The notes beneath the pieces are model-generated. The model was given only the letters and a program-made list of their open reading frames with translations, did no database searches and had not been told where the DNA came from. From contig NZ_VUOK01000019.1 of NCBI RefSeq assembly GCF_009806555.1, forward strand, positions 1 through 64,000: a stretch of DNA of 64,000 bases, written 5' to 3'. This stretch comes from Methylobacterium sp. 2A (GTDB taxonomy: Bacteria; Pseudomonadota; Alphaproteobacteria; Rhizobiales; Beijerinckiaceae). The stretch's first letter is position 1. Every line of letters starts with the position of its first letter. Made by a program: the position numbers and the translations under genes. Shown one piece after another: positions 25,755-34,335 of this stretch.

Positions 25755-26711
25755 ATGCCGATTTTCGACAGATTCGAGGACGACCTTGACGATCTCGCGG
25801 AGCGCTGCGCCAATCCCGATCCGGGCATCCGCCGGGTGGCGATGATGGAGTTGGCCGAGGCGGTCGGACCGGACGCCACGGTGCTGCTGCTGAAGGGGCT
25901 CGGCGACGACGACGCGGCGGTGCGCGCCGCGGCCGCCAAGGCCCTCGACGAGCATGACGGCGCGGACGTGGTCGCGGGGCTGGTGCAGGCGCTGGAGGAT
26001 GCCGATGCCGCGGTCCGGCAGAGGGCCGCCGACACGCTCGCCGAGAAGAAGGAGCCCGGCTGCGGCCCGCTCCTCATCGCGCGTGCAGCCCATGCCGATC
26101 CCTTCGTCCAGGCGGCGGCCCTGCGGGCCCTGCGCGAGTTGGTCCTCCCGGACGCCCTCGCGGCGGCGCTGGACGCCTTGCGCAGCCCTGTGCCCGAGGT
26201 GCGGCGCGAGGCCCTCGGGGTGATCGGCTATCTCAAGGCCGAGTCGGCGCTGCCCGCCCTGATCGCCACCGCGAAGGATGTCGATCCGAGCGTGCGTCGG
26301 GCCACGATGGCGGCCCTCGTGTTCCTACGCCCGGGCAGTCCCGGTGTCGCGACCCTGGTCGCCGGGCTCAGGGACGAGGACTGGCAGGTTCGCGAGGAGG
26401 CCGCGATCTCGGCCGGCAAGATCCGCCTGCCAGAGGCGGTAGAGCTTCTGATCGCCTGCATGGACGATCCGGTCTGGCAGCTTCGGATCAAGGCCGCCAA
26501 CGCGCTCGGCCGCATCAAGGCCGCGGACGCCGTCCCCGTCCTCGGCCACGCCCTCCGCTCGGAGATTGGCAACCTCCGTAAGGAAGCGGCGGCGGCCCTG
26601 GGCGAGATCGCCGATCCGCGCGCGCTGCCGGTCCTCAAGGCAAATCACGACGACCCCGACCCGGACGTGCGCAAGCTCGTTCGCTGGGCGATCGGCCGCT
26701 GCGGCGGATGA
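25755..26711 (+). CDS. HEAT-repeat protein
   Basis: This 318-aa protein consists almost wholly of HEAT/PBS-lyase-type helical repeats of about 31 residues. Repeat signatures include DDDAAVRAAAAKALDEHDGA, DADAAVRQRAADTLAEKKEP and VPEVRREALGVIGYLKAESA. There is no signal peptide. I start at MPIFDRFEDDLDDLAERC, 6 bp after the ferredoxin stop, since the open sequence upstream overlaps that gene. Such proteins work as scaffolds or chaperones, and in bilin systems as lyases. Here it is probably an assembly or interaction factor for the flavoprotein-ferredoxin pair. It is the last gene of the operon. Confidence 0.85.
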   Translation: MPIFDRFEDDLDDLAERCANPDPGIRRVAMMELAEAVGPDATVLLLKGLGDDDAAVRAAAAKALDEHDGADVVAGLVQALEDADAAVRQRAADTLAEKKEPGCGPLLIARAAHADPFVQAAALRALRELVLPDALAAALDALRSPVPEVRREALGVIGYLKAESALPALIATAKDVDPSVRRATMAALVFLRPGSPGVATLVAGLRDEDWQVREEAAISAGKIRLPEAVELLIACMDDPVWQLRIKAANALGRIKAADAVPVLGHALRSEIGNLRKEAAAALGEIADPRALPVLKANHDDPDPDVRKLVRWAIGRCGG

Positions 26712-26771
26712 CGCGTGATGAGCGCCGGACGCGCCGCCGCGTGCGGCACCGGCCCCTGTTGGCGCGTGTCC

Positions 26772-27992
26772 CTACACTTGAGATCCCGTCTCACGACGCG
26801 CGGCCGCCGCCCCTGCCATCACGCCGCGGATCTCGGCGAGCCCGCGCAGGCGGCCGATCAGGGAATAGCCCGGATTGATCCGCTCCTTGTCGAGATCGTC
26901 CGCAATCCGGTGGCCGTGGTCCGGACGGAACGGGATCTGCCAATCCGCGCGGCCCTCGGCGCGCCGACGCTCTTGCTCCTCCAACAGCGCGATGACGATC
27001 CGTGGCATGTCGGCCGAGCCGCCAAGGTGGTCGGCCTCGTGGAACGAGCTGTCCGGCTCCCGCGTGACGTTGCGCAGATGCGCGAAATGGATTCGCGGGC
27101 CGAATTCCCGCACCATCGCCAGGAGGTCGTTCTCGGCCCGGGTGCCGTAGGAGCCGGTGCAGAAGGTGATGCCGTTGGCCGGCGAATCGACCGCCGCGAG
27201 GATCCGGCGGACATCCGTGGCGGTCGAGACGATGCGGGGCAGGCCGAACAGCGGGAAGGCCGGATCGTCCGGATGGATGCACAGGCGCAGGCCATGCTCC
27301 TCGGCGACCGGCACGATGTCCCGGAGGAAGGCCGCGAGGTGGCCGTGCAGCACCGCCGCGCTGATGCCCTGGTACTCGGAGAGCGCCGCCAGGAAGCCGG
27401 CGCGGTCGAAATGGCGCTCGGCGGCGGGCAGGCCGGCGATGAGCGTGCGCTCGATCCGCTCCATCCCGTCCGTGCCCTGCAGGGCGAGCCGGGCCTCGGC
27501 CTCGGCGAGGCGCGCGGCCGGGTAATCGTCCTGCGCCCCCGGGCGCTTCAGCACGAACACGTCGTAGGCGGCGAAATCCACGGCGTCGAAGCGCAGCGCC
27601 AGGGCTCCGCTCGGCATCGGGTGGCGCAATTCGGTCCGGGTCCAGTCGACCACCGGCATGAAGTTGTAGCAGACCGTCCGCACGCCGATCCGGGCGAGCG
27701 CGCGCAGGCTGTCCTGGTACCAGCCGACATAGCGGGCGCGCTCCGCGCTGCCGGTCTTGATGGCGTTGTGGACGGGGATGCTCTCGACCACCGCCCAGTG
27801 CAGGCCCGCCGCCTCGATCAGGCGTTTCCGGGCGACGAGGTCCGCCTCCGGCCATGGGCGCCCATCGTAGATCTCGTGAAGCGCCGTGACGATGCCGGCC
27901 GCCCCGGCTTGGCGGATATGCGCGAGCGGCACCGAATCGTCCGGACCGAACCAGCGGAAGCATTCCGTCATGGGCGGCATGATGGGCTGCAT
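26772..27992 (-). CDS. uxuA: Mannonate dehydratase
   Basis: This 406-aa enzyme converts D-mannonate to 2-keto-3-deoxygluconate in hexuronate catabolism. Recognisable blocks are [20 protein letters not shown] near the start, [16 protein letters not shown], the metal-ligand regions [15 protein letters not shown] and [16 protein letters not shown], and the C-terminal [15 protein letters not shown]. Start codons at 27992, 27980 and 27971 are all possible; the family block begins right after the last one. It is convergent with the HEAT-repeat gene and divergent from a GntR regulator, with a matched pair of palindromic half-sites in the spacer. Confidence 0.93.
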   Translation of the reverse strand: MQPIMPPMTECFRWFGPDDSVPLAHIRQAGAAGIVTALHEIYDGRPWPEADLVARKRLIEAAGLHWAVVESIPVHNAIKTGSAERARYVGWYQDSLRALARIGVRTVCYNFMPVVDWTRTELRHPMPSGALALRFDAVDFAAYDVFVLKRPGAQDDYPAARLAEAEARLALQGTDGMERIERTLIAGLPAAERHFDRAGFLAALSEYQGISAAVLHGHLAAFLRDIVPVAEEHGLRLCIHPDDPAFPLFGLPRIVSTATDVRRILAAVDSPANGITFCTGSYGTRAENDLLAMVREFGPRIHFAHLRNVTREPDSSFHEADHLGGSADMPRIVIALLEEQERRRAEGRADWQIPFRPDHGHRIADDLDKERINPGYSLIGRLRGLAEIRGVMAGAAAARRETGSQV

Positions 27993-28024
27993 GGGCGCTC
28001 CTCGGGCGTCTGACGCGCCGTCGT

Positions 28025-28039
28025 ATTTGTTGGACCAGA
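28025..28039 (-). promoter_or_regulatory. Operator half-site, uxuA side
   Basis: The 15-bp sequence atttgttggaccaga is the exact reverse complement of 28142-28156. It lies 33 bp upstream of the uxuA start, and the core ttggacca resembles FadR-class GntR operators. It likely binds the product of the adjacent gntR-family gene. Confidence 0.7.
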
Positions 28040-28141
28040 TAACCGTAGGTCTCGATCATGCTGTGGCGAAAGGCAAGGCGCTATGACCCGGACAGGATTT
28101 TTTTCGATAACGTCTCGCACGGCGATTGACCGAATCAGCAC

Positions 28142-28156
28142 TCTGGTCCAACAAAT
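28142..28156 (+). promoter_or_regulatory. Operator half-site, regulator side
   Basis: The sequence tctggtccaacaaat is an exact inverted copy of 28025-28039 and ends 26 bp before the regulator's start codon. Two identical oppositely oriented sites about 100 bp apart, one per promoter, suggest joint autoregulation of uxuA and the regulator, perhaps with looping. Confidence 0.7.
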
Positions 28157-28182
28157 CTAAAAACAGGGATAGAACGTTCGCC

Positions 28183-28926
28183 ATGTCGGGCCGTACCGGC
28201 TTCCGTGCCGCCGTCGAACCGCTGAAGATCTCCGCCGTCGATCGTTTGGTCGACGAGATCCGCGCCTTCGTGGCCGAGCAGGGGCTTCAGGTCGGCGACG
28301 CACTCCCGACTGAACGCGAACTCGGCGAGCGCTTCCAGGCCTCACGCAACACGGTGCGCGAAGCACTGGTGATCCTGCGGGCCTACGGGCTCGTCGAGAC
28401 CCGGCCGAAGGCCGGCGCGGTGATCGCCGGGGATCATGCCGAGGCGGTGCGGCGCGTCTTTGCCTTCCACAACGGCGTCTCGCCGGACAGCTTCCGCGAT
28501 CTTCAGGGCTTCCGCCGGATCGTCGAAACCGGGGTCGGCGAGCACATCATCCTGCACGCCACCGGGGCCGATTTCGACCGGCTGGACGCGGTGAACGATG
28601 AGCTCCTCGCCGCCGACGGCGTGGAGGAACTGGCGCTGGCCGATTACCGGTTCCACGAGGCGCTCGTCGCCCTGGGGGGCAACCGGACCGCACTGGCGAC
28701 CTACCGGCTGATGCGGCCGGTGATCGTCGATCTCATGCATGTCGGAAAGGCGGCGCGCCCCGCCCGCGCCGAGACGCACGAGACCCATGGCCGGATCGCG
28801 GCGGCCCTGCGCGCCCGGGATCGCATCGCCTTCGCCTACCTGCTGAGCCGTCACCTCGATTACGGCCTGCAATTCGTCACCGGTTCCGGTCCGGGCGCCC
28901 CTCGGGGGGATCCAGGCGACGGATAG
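28183..28926 (+). CDS. GntR/FadR-family transcriptional regulator
   Basis: This 247-aa regulator has an N-terminal winged helix (PTERELGERFQASRNTVREA, then LRAYGLVETRPKAGAVIAG) and a C-terminal FCD ligand-binding domain. The FCD domain has helices such as FRRIVETGVGEHIILHATG and the His residues that typically bind metal or a sugar acid (FHEALVALGGN, HLDYGLQF). The ATG at 28183 is chosen because an earlier one would place the start within the operator. It is the probable repressor of uxuA and the downstream sugar-acid operon. Confidence 0.9.
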   Translation: MSGRTGFRAAVEPLKISAVDRLVDEIRAFVAEQGLQVGDALPTERELGERFQASRNTVREALVILRAYGLVETRPKAGAVIAGDHAEAVRRVFAFHNGVSPDSFRDLQGFRRIVETGVGEHIILHATGADFDRLDAVNDELLAADGVEELALADYRFHEALVALGGNRTALATYRLMRPVIVDLMHVGKAARPARAETHETHGRIAAALRARDRIAFAYLLSRHLDYGLQFVTGSGPGAPRGDPGDG

Positions 28927-29009
28927 GCGCGGATAGCGCCCAAAAACTTATCCCGGGGGCCGGGAGGGCAAACCCAACACGACGCAAAAAAATACAATGG
29001 GGGGACTTC

Positions 29010-29978
29010 ATGCGTATCCGTCGACGCCACGCCATGCCGCTGGCGCTTGCCCTGATCGGCGTCCTCGCCTTCGGCTCACCGGCGCGCCCGGCCGAGCGGA
29101 CCGTGGCGGGGGTCGTCCTGCAGCAGGACCAGTTCTTCCGCACCATCCAGCTCGGCATGCAGGCGGGTGCCAAGGCGGCGGGGGTCAAGCTGATCGAGGC
29201 GAACTCCGACTCGAAGGCCGAGAAGGAAGCGAGCCTGATCGACACCTTCGTGGCCCGGGGCGTGAACGCCATCGTGATCTCGCCTTTGTCGGCGACGGCC
29301 TCGGTCCCGGCGCTGAAGCGGGCGGCCGATGCGGGCATCCCGGTCGTCACCTTCAACGCGCCGGTCAATGCCGGCTTCCCGGTTGCCTACCTCAACTCCA
29401 GCCAGCGGGCGATCGGCGAGAGCACGGGCCAGGCCGCGGCGGCGTTCATCAAGGCGCGGCTCGGGGGCAAGGCGAAGATCGCCACCCTCGGCTTCAAGGC
29501 CCTCCTTCCGGAGATCTCCCGCGACCGGGTTGACGGCTTCATCGCGACCGCGCAGGCGGGTGGCGCGGTCGAGGTCGTGGCCCAGCAGGATGCGTGGCTC
29601 GCCGAGAAGGCGGTGGCGGTGGCCACCGACCTCCTCACCGCCAATCCGGGCATCAACGTCCTGTTCGGGGCGAACGAGGGCGGCACGGTCGGCGCCGTCC
29701 AGGCGGTGCGCAACGCGGGCCTGTCCGGCAAGGTCTTCGTCTTCGGCACCGACGGCAGCAAGCAGATCGCCCAGTTCCTGCTGGCCAATGACGACGTGCT
29801 CCAGGCGGTGACCGCCCAGCAGCCCTTCGAGATGGGCCGCCGCGCCGTCCAGGCGGCGGTCGATCACCTCGACGGGAAGCCCGTGGAGAAGACGACCATC
29901 ATCCCGGTGGCCGGCCTCAACCGGTCCGACAGGCCCGGGGTCGAGGCGTTCCTGACCCAGCTCAACACCCTGAAGTGA
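29010..29978 (+). CDS. Sugar ABC transporter substrate-binding protein, RbsB type
   Basis: This periplasmic type I binding protein has 322 aa. A purine-rich ribosome site (gggggga) lies just before the ATG. The signal peptide is RRRHAMPLALALIGVLAFGS with cleavage after ARPAE. Ribose-type blocks are VVLQQDQFFRTIQLGMQAGA, ANSDSKAEKEASLIDTFVAR, VNAIVISPLSATASVPALKR and VFVFGTDGSKQIAQFL. Its stop overlaps the ATPase start. The ligand is presumably the sugar acid or related carbohydrate metabolised by uxuA and the dehydrogenase at 32.6 kb. Confidence 0.92.
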   Translation: MRIRRRHAMPLALALIGVLAFGSPARPAERTVAGVVLQQDQFFRTIQLGMQAGAKAAGVKLIEANSDSKAEKEASLIDTFVARGVNAIVISPLSATASVPALKRAADAGIPVVTFNAPVNAGFPVAYLNSSQRAIGESTGQAAAAFIKARLGGKAKIATLGFKALLPEISRDRVDGFIATAQAGGAVEVVAQQDAWLAEKAVAVATDLLTANPGINVLFGANEGGTVGAVQAVRNAGLSGKVFVFGTDGSKQIAQFLLANDDVLQAVTAQQPFEMGRRAVQAAVDHLDGKPVEKTTIIPVAGLNRSDRPGVEAFLTQLNTLK

Positions 29979-31528
29979 TCGGCCACGCCGTGTCCCTGCC
30001 GCTCTCCATGAGGCCGGAACCGGAGACGGGCGTCGCCCTGGAATTCCGGGGCGTCACCAAAAGCTTCGGGCCGGTCGTCGCCCTCGACGGCTTCAGCCAC
30101 CGCTTCGAGCCCGGCCGGGTCCACGCCCTCATGGGGCGAAACGGCTCGGGCAAGTCGACGCTGGTCAAGATGCTGGCAGGCGTCTTCCCTCCCGATGCGG
30201 GCGAGATCCGGCTCGGGGACACCCCGTGCCGCTTCGACGGCCCCGCGGACGCGTTCCGGGCCGGCATCGTCACCGTCCACCAGGAATTGTCGCTCGTCCC
30301 GAACCTGTCGATCGGCGAGAACATCGTCCTCGGCCGGTTGCCGCAGCGGCGGCGCGCCGGCCTGCGGGTGGTGGACTGGCCGGCTCTGTTCGCCCGGGCG
30401 CAGGCCCAGCTGGAGGCGATGGGGCTCGACCTCGATCCCCGGGCCCCGGTGGCGACGCTCTCGGTCGGCCAGCAGCAGGTGGTCGAGATCGTCAAGGCGA
30501 TGGCGTTCCAGCCCGCGGTTCTGCTCCTCGACGAGCCGACCTCGGCGCTGGCGACCCGGGAGGTGCGCCTGCTGTTCGACCTCGTGCGCCGCCTGAAGGC
30601 GAGCGGGGTGACGATGCTGTACATCACCCACCGGATGAGCGAGCTCTTCGAGATCGCCGACACCTGCACGGTGCTGCGCGACGGCGTCCGGATCGGCGCG
30701 CTCGACATGGCAACCGCCAGCCATGGCGCAATCGTCGAGATGATGTTCGGCGAGGCCGCCCACGAGGTGCCGCGCCGCCGCTCTCCCGCACGGGGCCGCC
30801 CGGTGCTCTCGGTGCGCGGCTTGAACCGGGCCGGCGCCTTCCACGACATCGGGTTCGACCTGCACGCGGGCGAGGTGCTGGGCATCGCGGGACTCCTCGG
30901 CTCGGGCCGGACCGAGGTGCTGCGCGCGATCGTGGGGGCGGACCGCGCCGAGTCCGGTTCGGTCCGCCTGCACGGTCGGGAGATGTTCGGCGCCCGCCCC
31001 CGCGACCTGCGGGCGGCTGGCCTCGGCTACGCCCCGGAGAACCGCAAGGAGGCCGGGCTCGTCCAGAGCCTGTCCACCGCCGACAACATCTGCATGGCGG
31101 CCGCCGGATCCGTGGCGCGGCGCGGCTTCCTCACCCGGGCGATGGAGCGGCCCCTGGTCCGGGAGCAGATCGACGACCTGCGCATCAAGGCCGGCGACCC
31201 GGAGCTGCCGGTCTCCGCGCTCTCGGGCGGCAACCAGCAGAAGGTGGTCATCGGCAAGTGGATGGCCACCGCCCCCACGGTGATGCTGTTCGACGAGCCG
31301 AGCCGCGGCGTCGATATCCGGGCCAAGCGGCAGATCTTCGAGATCATCTGGCGCAAGGCCGAATCCGGCTTGGCGGCCCTGTTCGTGTCCTCCGAGCTGG
31401 AGGAGGTGCTCGAAGTCGCCGACCGGGTGCTGGTGATGCGCCACGGCCGAATCGTCGCCGAGGTCGATCCGGCCGCCACCACCCTGACCGAACTCTACGG
31501 GCTCTGCATGGAGGGCACGCGCGCATGA
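29975..31528 (+). CDS. Sugar ABC transporter ATPase, RbsA/XylG type (tandem domains)
   Basis: This 517-aa protein has duplicated nucleotide-binding domains. The first has Walker A GRNGSGKSTLVKMLAG, signature LSVGQQQVVEIVKAM and Walker B VLLLDEPTSAL. The second has a degenerate Walker A (GLLGSGRTEVLRAI), signature LSGGNQQKVVIGKWM and Walker B VMLFDEPSRGVDI. This pairing of one intact and one degenerate site is normal for sugar importers of this class. The GTG start (29975) overlaps the stop of the binding protein gene; an ATG at 30008 is an alternative. Confidence 0.92.
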   Translation: MIGHAVSLPLSMRPEPETGVALEFRGVTKSFGPVVALDGFSHRFEPGRVHALMGRNGSGKSTLVKMLAGVFPPDAGEIRLGDTPCRFDGPADAFRAGIVTVHQELSLVPNLSIGENIVLGRLPQRRRAGLRVVDWPALFARAQAQLEAMGLDLDPRAPVATLSVGQQQVVEIVKAMAFQPAVLLLDEPTSALATREVRLLFDLVRRLKASGVTMLYITHRMSELFEIADTCTVLRDGVRIGALDMATASHGAIVEMMFGEAAHEVPRRRSPARGRPVLSVRGLNRAGAFHDIGFDLHAGEVLGIAGLLGSGRTEVLRAIVGADRAESGSVRLHGREMFGARPRDLRAAGLGYAPENRKEAGLVQSLSTADNICMAAAGSVARRGFLTRAMERPLVREQIDDLRIKAGDPELPVSALSGGNQQKVVIGKWMATAPTVMLFDEPSRGVDIRAKRQIFEIIWRKAESGLAALFVSSELEEVLEVADRVLVMRHGRIVAEVDPAATTLTELYGLCMEGTRA

Positions 31529-32610
31529 ACACGCACGTGATGGGTACGCAAGCGTTCTCCGCCGAAATGGACGCCGGTTCGGCGCAAGGGAGCGGGTCGA
31601 CACAAGGCGCCAAGTCCGAGCGCAAAGCGATCGGGCACGGCTCCAAGCCGCCGCGCCGCGGGTTGCCGCGCGCCGTCCGGGCCTACACGATGGAGCTGAT
31701 CCTTCTCGCCCTGACGGTGTTCCTGGTGGTCGCGGCGCCGGGCTTCGCCTCGCTCGGCAACATCCTCAACGTGCTCCGCACCGTCGCGATGCTGGGCATC
31801 ATCGCCTTCGGCATGACGGCGGTGATCGTCGCGGGCGAGATCGACCTGTCGGTGGGGGCCGGCGTCGCCCTGGCGGGCAGCATCGTGGCGTGGTTCGCCG
31901 ACGCACTCGGCGACATCCTCGGCCCCTGGCCGGCGACCGGCCTCGGGTTCCTCACGGCCGCCGGCCTCGGCTTCGGTCTTGGCGTGATGACCGGCAAGTG
32001 CCGGCAATACTTCAACGTGCCGACCTTCATCAGCACGCTGGCGCTGTTCACGGCCCTGCGTGGGGCGGCCAACCTCATCACCGGCGGCTTCCCGCTGGCC
32101 TCCTTCCCCCCGGGCTTCGGAATCCTGGGCGGCGGCTATCTCCTCGGCATCCCGGTGCCGGTCTACGTCTTCGCCGCGACCTTCGCGGCCCTGCACATCC
32201 TGATGAACCACACGCCCTTCGGCCGGGCCGTCTATGCGGTCGGCGGCAACATGGAGGCGGCCCGGCTCTCGGGGATCGACGTGTGGCGGGTGAAGGCGCT
32301 GACCCTCGGCCTCACGGGCCTGCTCACCGCGGTCTCGGGGACGCTCTACGCCTCGCAGATCGGGGCCGGCACCGGCACCACCGCCACGGGCCTCGAACTC
32401 GACGTGATCGCGGCCGTCATCATCGGCGGCACGTCCCTCTCGGGGGGAAAGGGCCAGATCTGGGGAACGCTCGTCGGCGTCGTCTTTCTCGGCTGCATCG
32501 CCAACGGCATGACGCTGATGAACGTCTCCGAATACTGGCAGTACGTCGTGCGCGGCGCGATCATCTTCGGCGCCGTACTGCTCAACCAGACCTTGGAGCG
32601 GGTGCGCTGA
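31525..32610 (+). CDS. Sugar ABC transporter permease, RbsC type
   Basis: This 361-aa permease has an unusual hydrophilic N-terminal extension of about 50 residues rich in Ser, Gly and Lys before the first membrane span. The BPD_transp_2 domain contains MTAVIVAGEIDLSVGAGVAL, TPFGRAVYAVGGNMEAARLS and AAVIIGGTSLSGGKGQIWGT, all diagnostic of ribose-type permeases. The ATG overlaps the ATPase stop, completing a three-gene importer. Confidence 0.93.
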   Translation: MNTHVMGTQAFSAEMDAGSAQGSGSTQGAKSERKAIGHGSKPPRRGLPRAVRAYTMELILLALTVFLVVAAPGFASLGNILNVLRTVAMLGIIAFGMTAVIVAGEIDLSVGAGVALAGSIVAWFADALGDILGPWPATGLGFLTAAGLGFGLGVMTGKCRQYFNVPTFISTLALFTALRGAANLITGGFPLASFPPGFGILGGGYLLGIPVPVYVFAATFAALHILMNHTPFGRAVYAVGGNMEAARLSGIDVWRVKALTLGLTGLLTAVSGTLYASQIGAGTGTTATGLELDVIAAVIIGGTSLSGGKGQIWGTLVGVVFLGCIANGMTLMNVSEYWQYVVRGAIIFGAVLLNQTLERVR

Positions 32611-32611
32611 C

Positions 32612-33433
32612 ATGACCGGACACACCTCTAACAGCCCGAACGACTTCACGGGCAAGGACTTTGCGGGCAAGATCGCCCTGGTCACCGGCACGACCGGAAT
32701 CGGCCGCGCCACCACCCTGCGGCTCGCCGAGGGCGGCGCCCGGGTGCTCGCCTGCGGCATCGACCCCGAGGCCAATGCTGCCCTCGACGCGGTCGCCGCC
32801 GAGCGGGGCTTGAGCCTCGCCGCGCACCTCACCGACGTGGCCGATGCCGCGGCAGTCTCGGCGGCGGTGGCCGCGTGCGTGGCGCGCCACGGCGGCCTCG
32901 ACGTCATCGTCAACGCCGCCGCGGTCCATCCCTACGGCACGGTGCTCGACACCGATCCCGAGACCTGGGCCCGCTGCATGGCGGTCAATGTCGGCGCAAT
33001 CCACCTGACCGCGCGCTACGGGATCCCCGAGATGGTCAAGCGCGGCGGCGGGGCGATCGTCAACCTCTCCTCGGCGCAGGGCCATGCCTGCCAACAAGGG
33101 GTGGCCGCCTACGTGGCCAGCAAGGGCGCGATCCACGCCCTGACCCGCGCCATGGCGCTGGACCACGCCGCGGCCGGCATCCGGGTGAACTCGGTCTCGC
33201 CGGGCTCGGTGCGCACGCCGATCCTCGCGCTGTCCGCCCGCATGCTCGGCGCGGGCCTGCCGGAAGATGAGGTGTTCGCCCGCTTCGGCGCCGCCCACCC
33301 GATCGGGCGGATCGGCGAGCCGGAGGAGATCGCCGAGCTGATCGCCTTCCTGGCCTCCGACCGGGCCGGCTTCATCACCGGCGCCGATCACCGGATCGAT
33401 GGCGGCCTGACCGCCGGCCTCGGCGTGAAGTGA
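32612..33433 (+). CDS. Short-chain dehydrogenase/reductase
   Basis: This 273-aa classical SDR has the cofactor motif ALVTGTTGIGRATTL near residue 27, NAAA near 107, the catalytic Ser in NLSSAQG, and Tyr-x3-Lys in AAYVASKGA near 166-170. The C-terminal end GADHRIDGGLTAG is typical. It begins one base after the permease stop. Likely substrates in this setting are an aldonate, hexuronate or keto-aldonate. The other NAD(P)-dependent step of the uxuA pathway (fructuronate reductase, UxuB) is not otherwise seen, so it could fill that role; this is inference. Confidence 0.88.
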   Translation: MTGHTSNSPNDFTGKDFAGKIALVTGTTGIGRATTLRLAEGGARVLACGIDPEANAALDAVAAERGLSLAAHLTDVADAAAVSAAVAACVARHGGLDVIVNAAAVHPYGTVLDTDPETWARCMAVNVGAIHLTARYGIPEMVKRGGGAIVNLSSAQGHACQQGVAAYVASKGAIHALTRAMALDHAAAGIRVNSVSPGSVRTPILALSARMLGAGLPEDEVFARFGAAHPIGRIGEPEEIAELIAFLASDRAGFITGADHRIDGGLTAGLGVK

Positions 33434-33440
33434 GGCGCCG

Positions 33441-34334
33441 ATGACGGCCGCGTCGACCCTGCGCTGCGTCGCCCCCGTCGGCGACCGGTGCGGCGAGGGG
33501 CTGGTCTGGTGCGCGCCCGAGGCGGCGCTCTACTGGACCGACATCAACCGCTTCCTGATCCACCGCTACGACGAGGCCTCGGACAGCGTGCGCAGCTGGC
33601 TGTTCGACGAGCCGGTGGTCGCCCTGGCGCTCTCGACCGAGCCGGGGCGGCTGCTCGTCGCCCTCGGATCGCGGCTGATCTGGTGGTGGCCCGCGACCGA
33701 CCGGCGGATCGACCACGGCTTCCGCCTGCCGGGCTGGCCGCGCGTGCGCCTCAACGACGGCCGGGCCGATCCGGCGGGCCATTTCTGGATCGGCTCCATG
33801 CGCAACAATGTCGGCCCCGGCGGCGAGCCGGGCGAGGCCGGCGGGACCGACGGCATCCTGGTCCGGATCGCCCCGGACGGCACGGTCACCGAGTGGGCGA
33901 CGGGTATCGGGATCGCCAACACCCTGTGCTGGAGTCCGGACGCGCGCCGCTTCTACTTCGGCGACACGCTGGCGAACTGCATCTGGTCCTACGACTACGC
34001 GGCCGAGGGCCTGTCCAACCGCAGCGTCCACGCGGAAGGCCACGTCCGCGGCCTGCCGGACGGTTCGGCCATCGACGCGGCGGGCGATCTCTGGAACTGC
34101 CGTTACGGCGGCGGCTGCATTCTGCGCATCGGGCCCGACGGGCGCCTGCGCGAGACCGTCGACCTGCCGGTGCCCAACATCACCACGGCAACCTTCGGCG
34201 GCGCGGATCTGCGCACCCTCTACGTCACCACCGCGAGCGGCGGGGCGCCGGGGGGCCACCGTCTGGCGGGGAGCCTGTTCGCCCTGCGCAGCGCCGTGCC
34301 GGGCCTGCCCGAGAACCGCGTGCGGATCGCCTGA
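33441..34334 (+). CDS. SMP-30/gluconolactonase family lactonase
   Basis: This 297-aa beta-propeller protein belongs to the SMP-30/gluconolactonase/LRE-like family. Metal-site residues are visible: Glu in CGEGLVWCAPEAALYWTDIN, Asn in GIANTLCWSPDARRFYFGDT, and Asp in DGSAIDAAGDLWNCRYGGG. The substrate is probably a sugar lactone formed by the preceding dehydrogenase. It follows the SDR gene by 7 bp in the same operon. Confidence 0.9.
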   Translation: MTAASTLRCVAPVGDRCGEGLVWCAPEAALYWTDINRFLIHRYDEASDSVRSWLFDEPVVALALSTEPGRLLVALGSRLIWWWPATDRRIDHGFRLPGWPRVRLNDGRADPAGHFWIGSMRNNVGPGGEPGEAGGTDGILVRIAPDGTVTEWATGIGIANTLCWSPDARRFYFGDTLANCIWSYDYAAEGLSNRSVHAEGHVRGLPDGSAIDAAGDLWNCRYGGGCILRIGPDGRLRETVDLPVPNITTATFGGADLRTLYVTTASGGAPGGHRLAGSLFALRSAVPGLPENRVRIA

Positions 34335-34335
34335 C

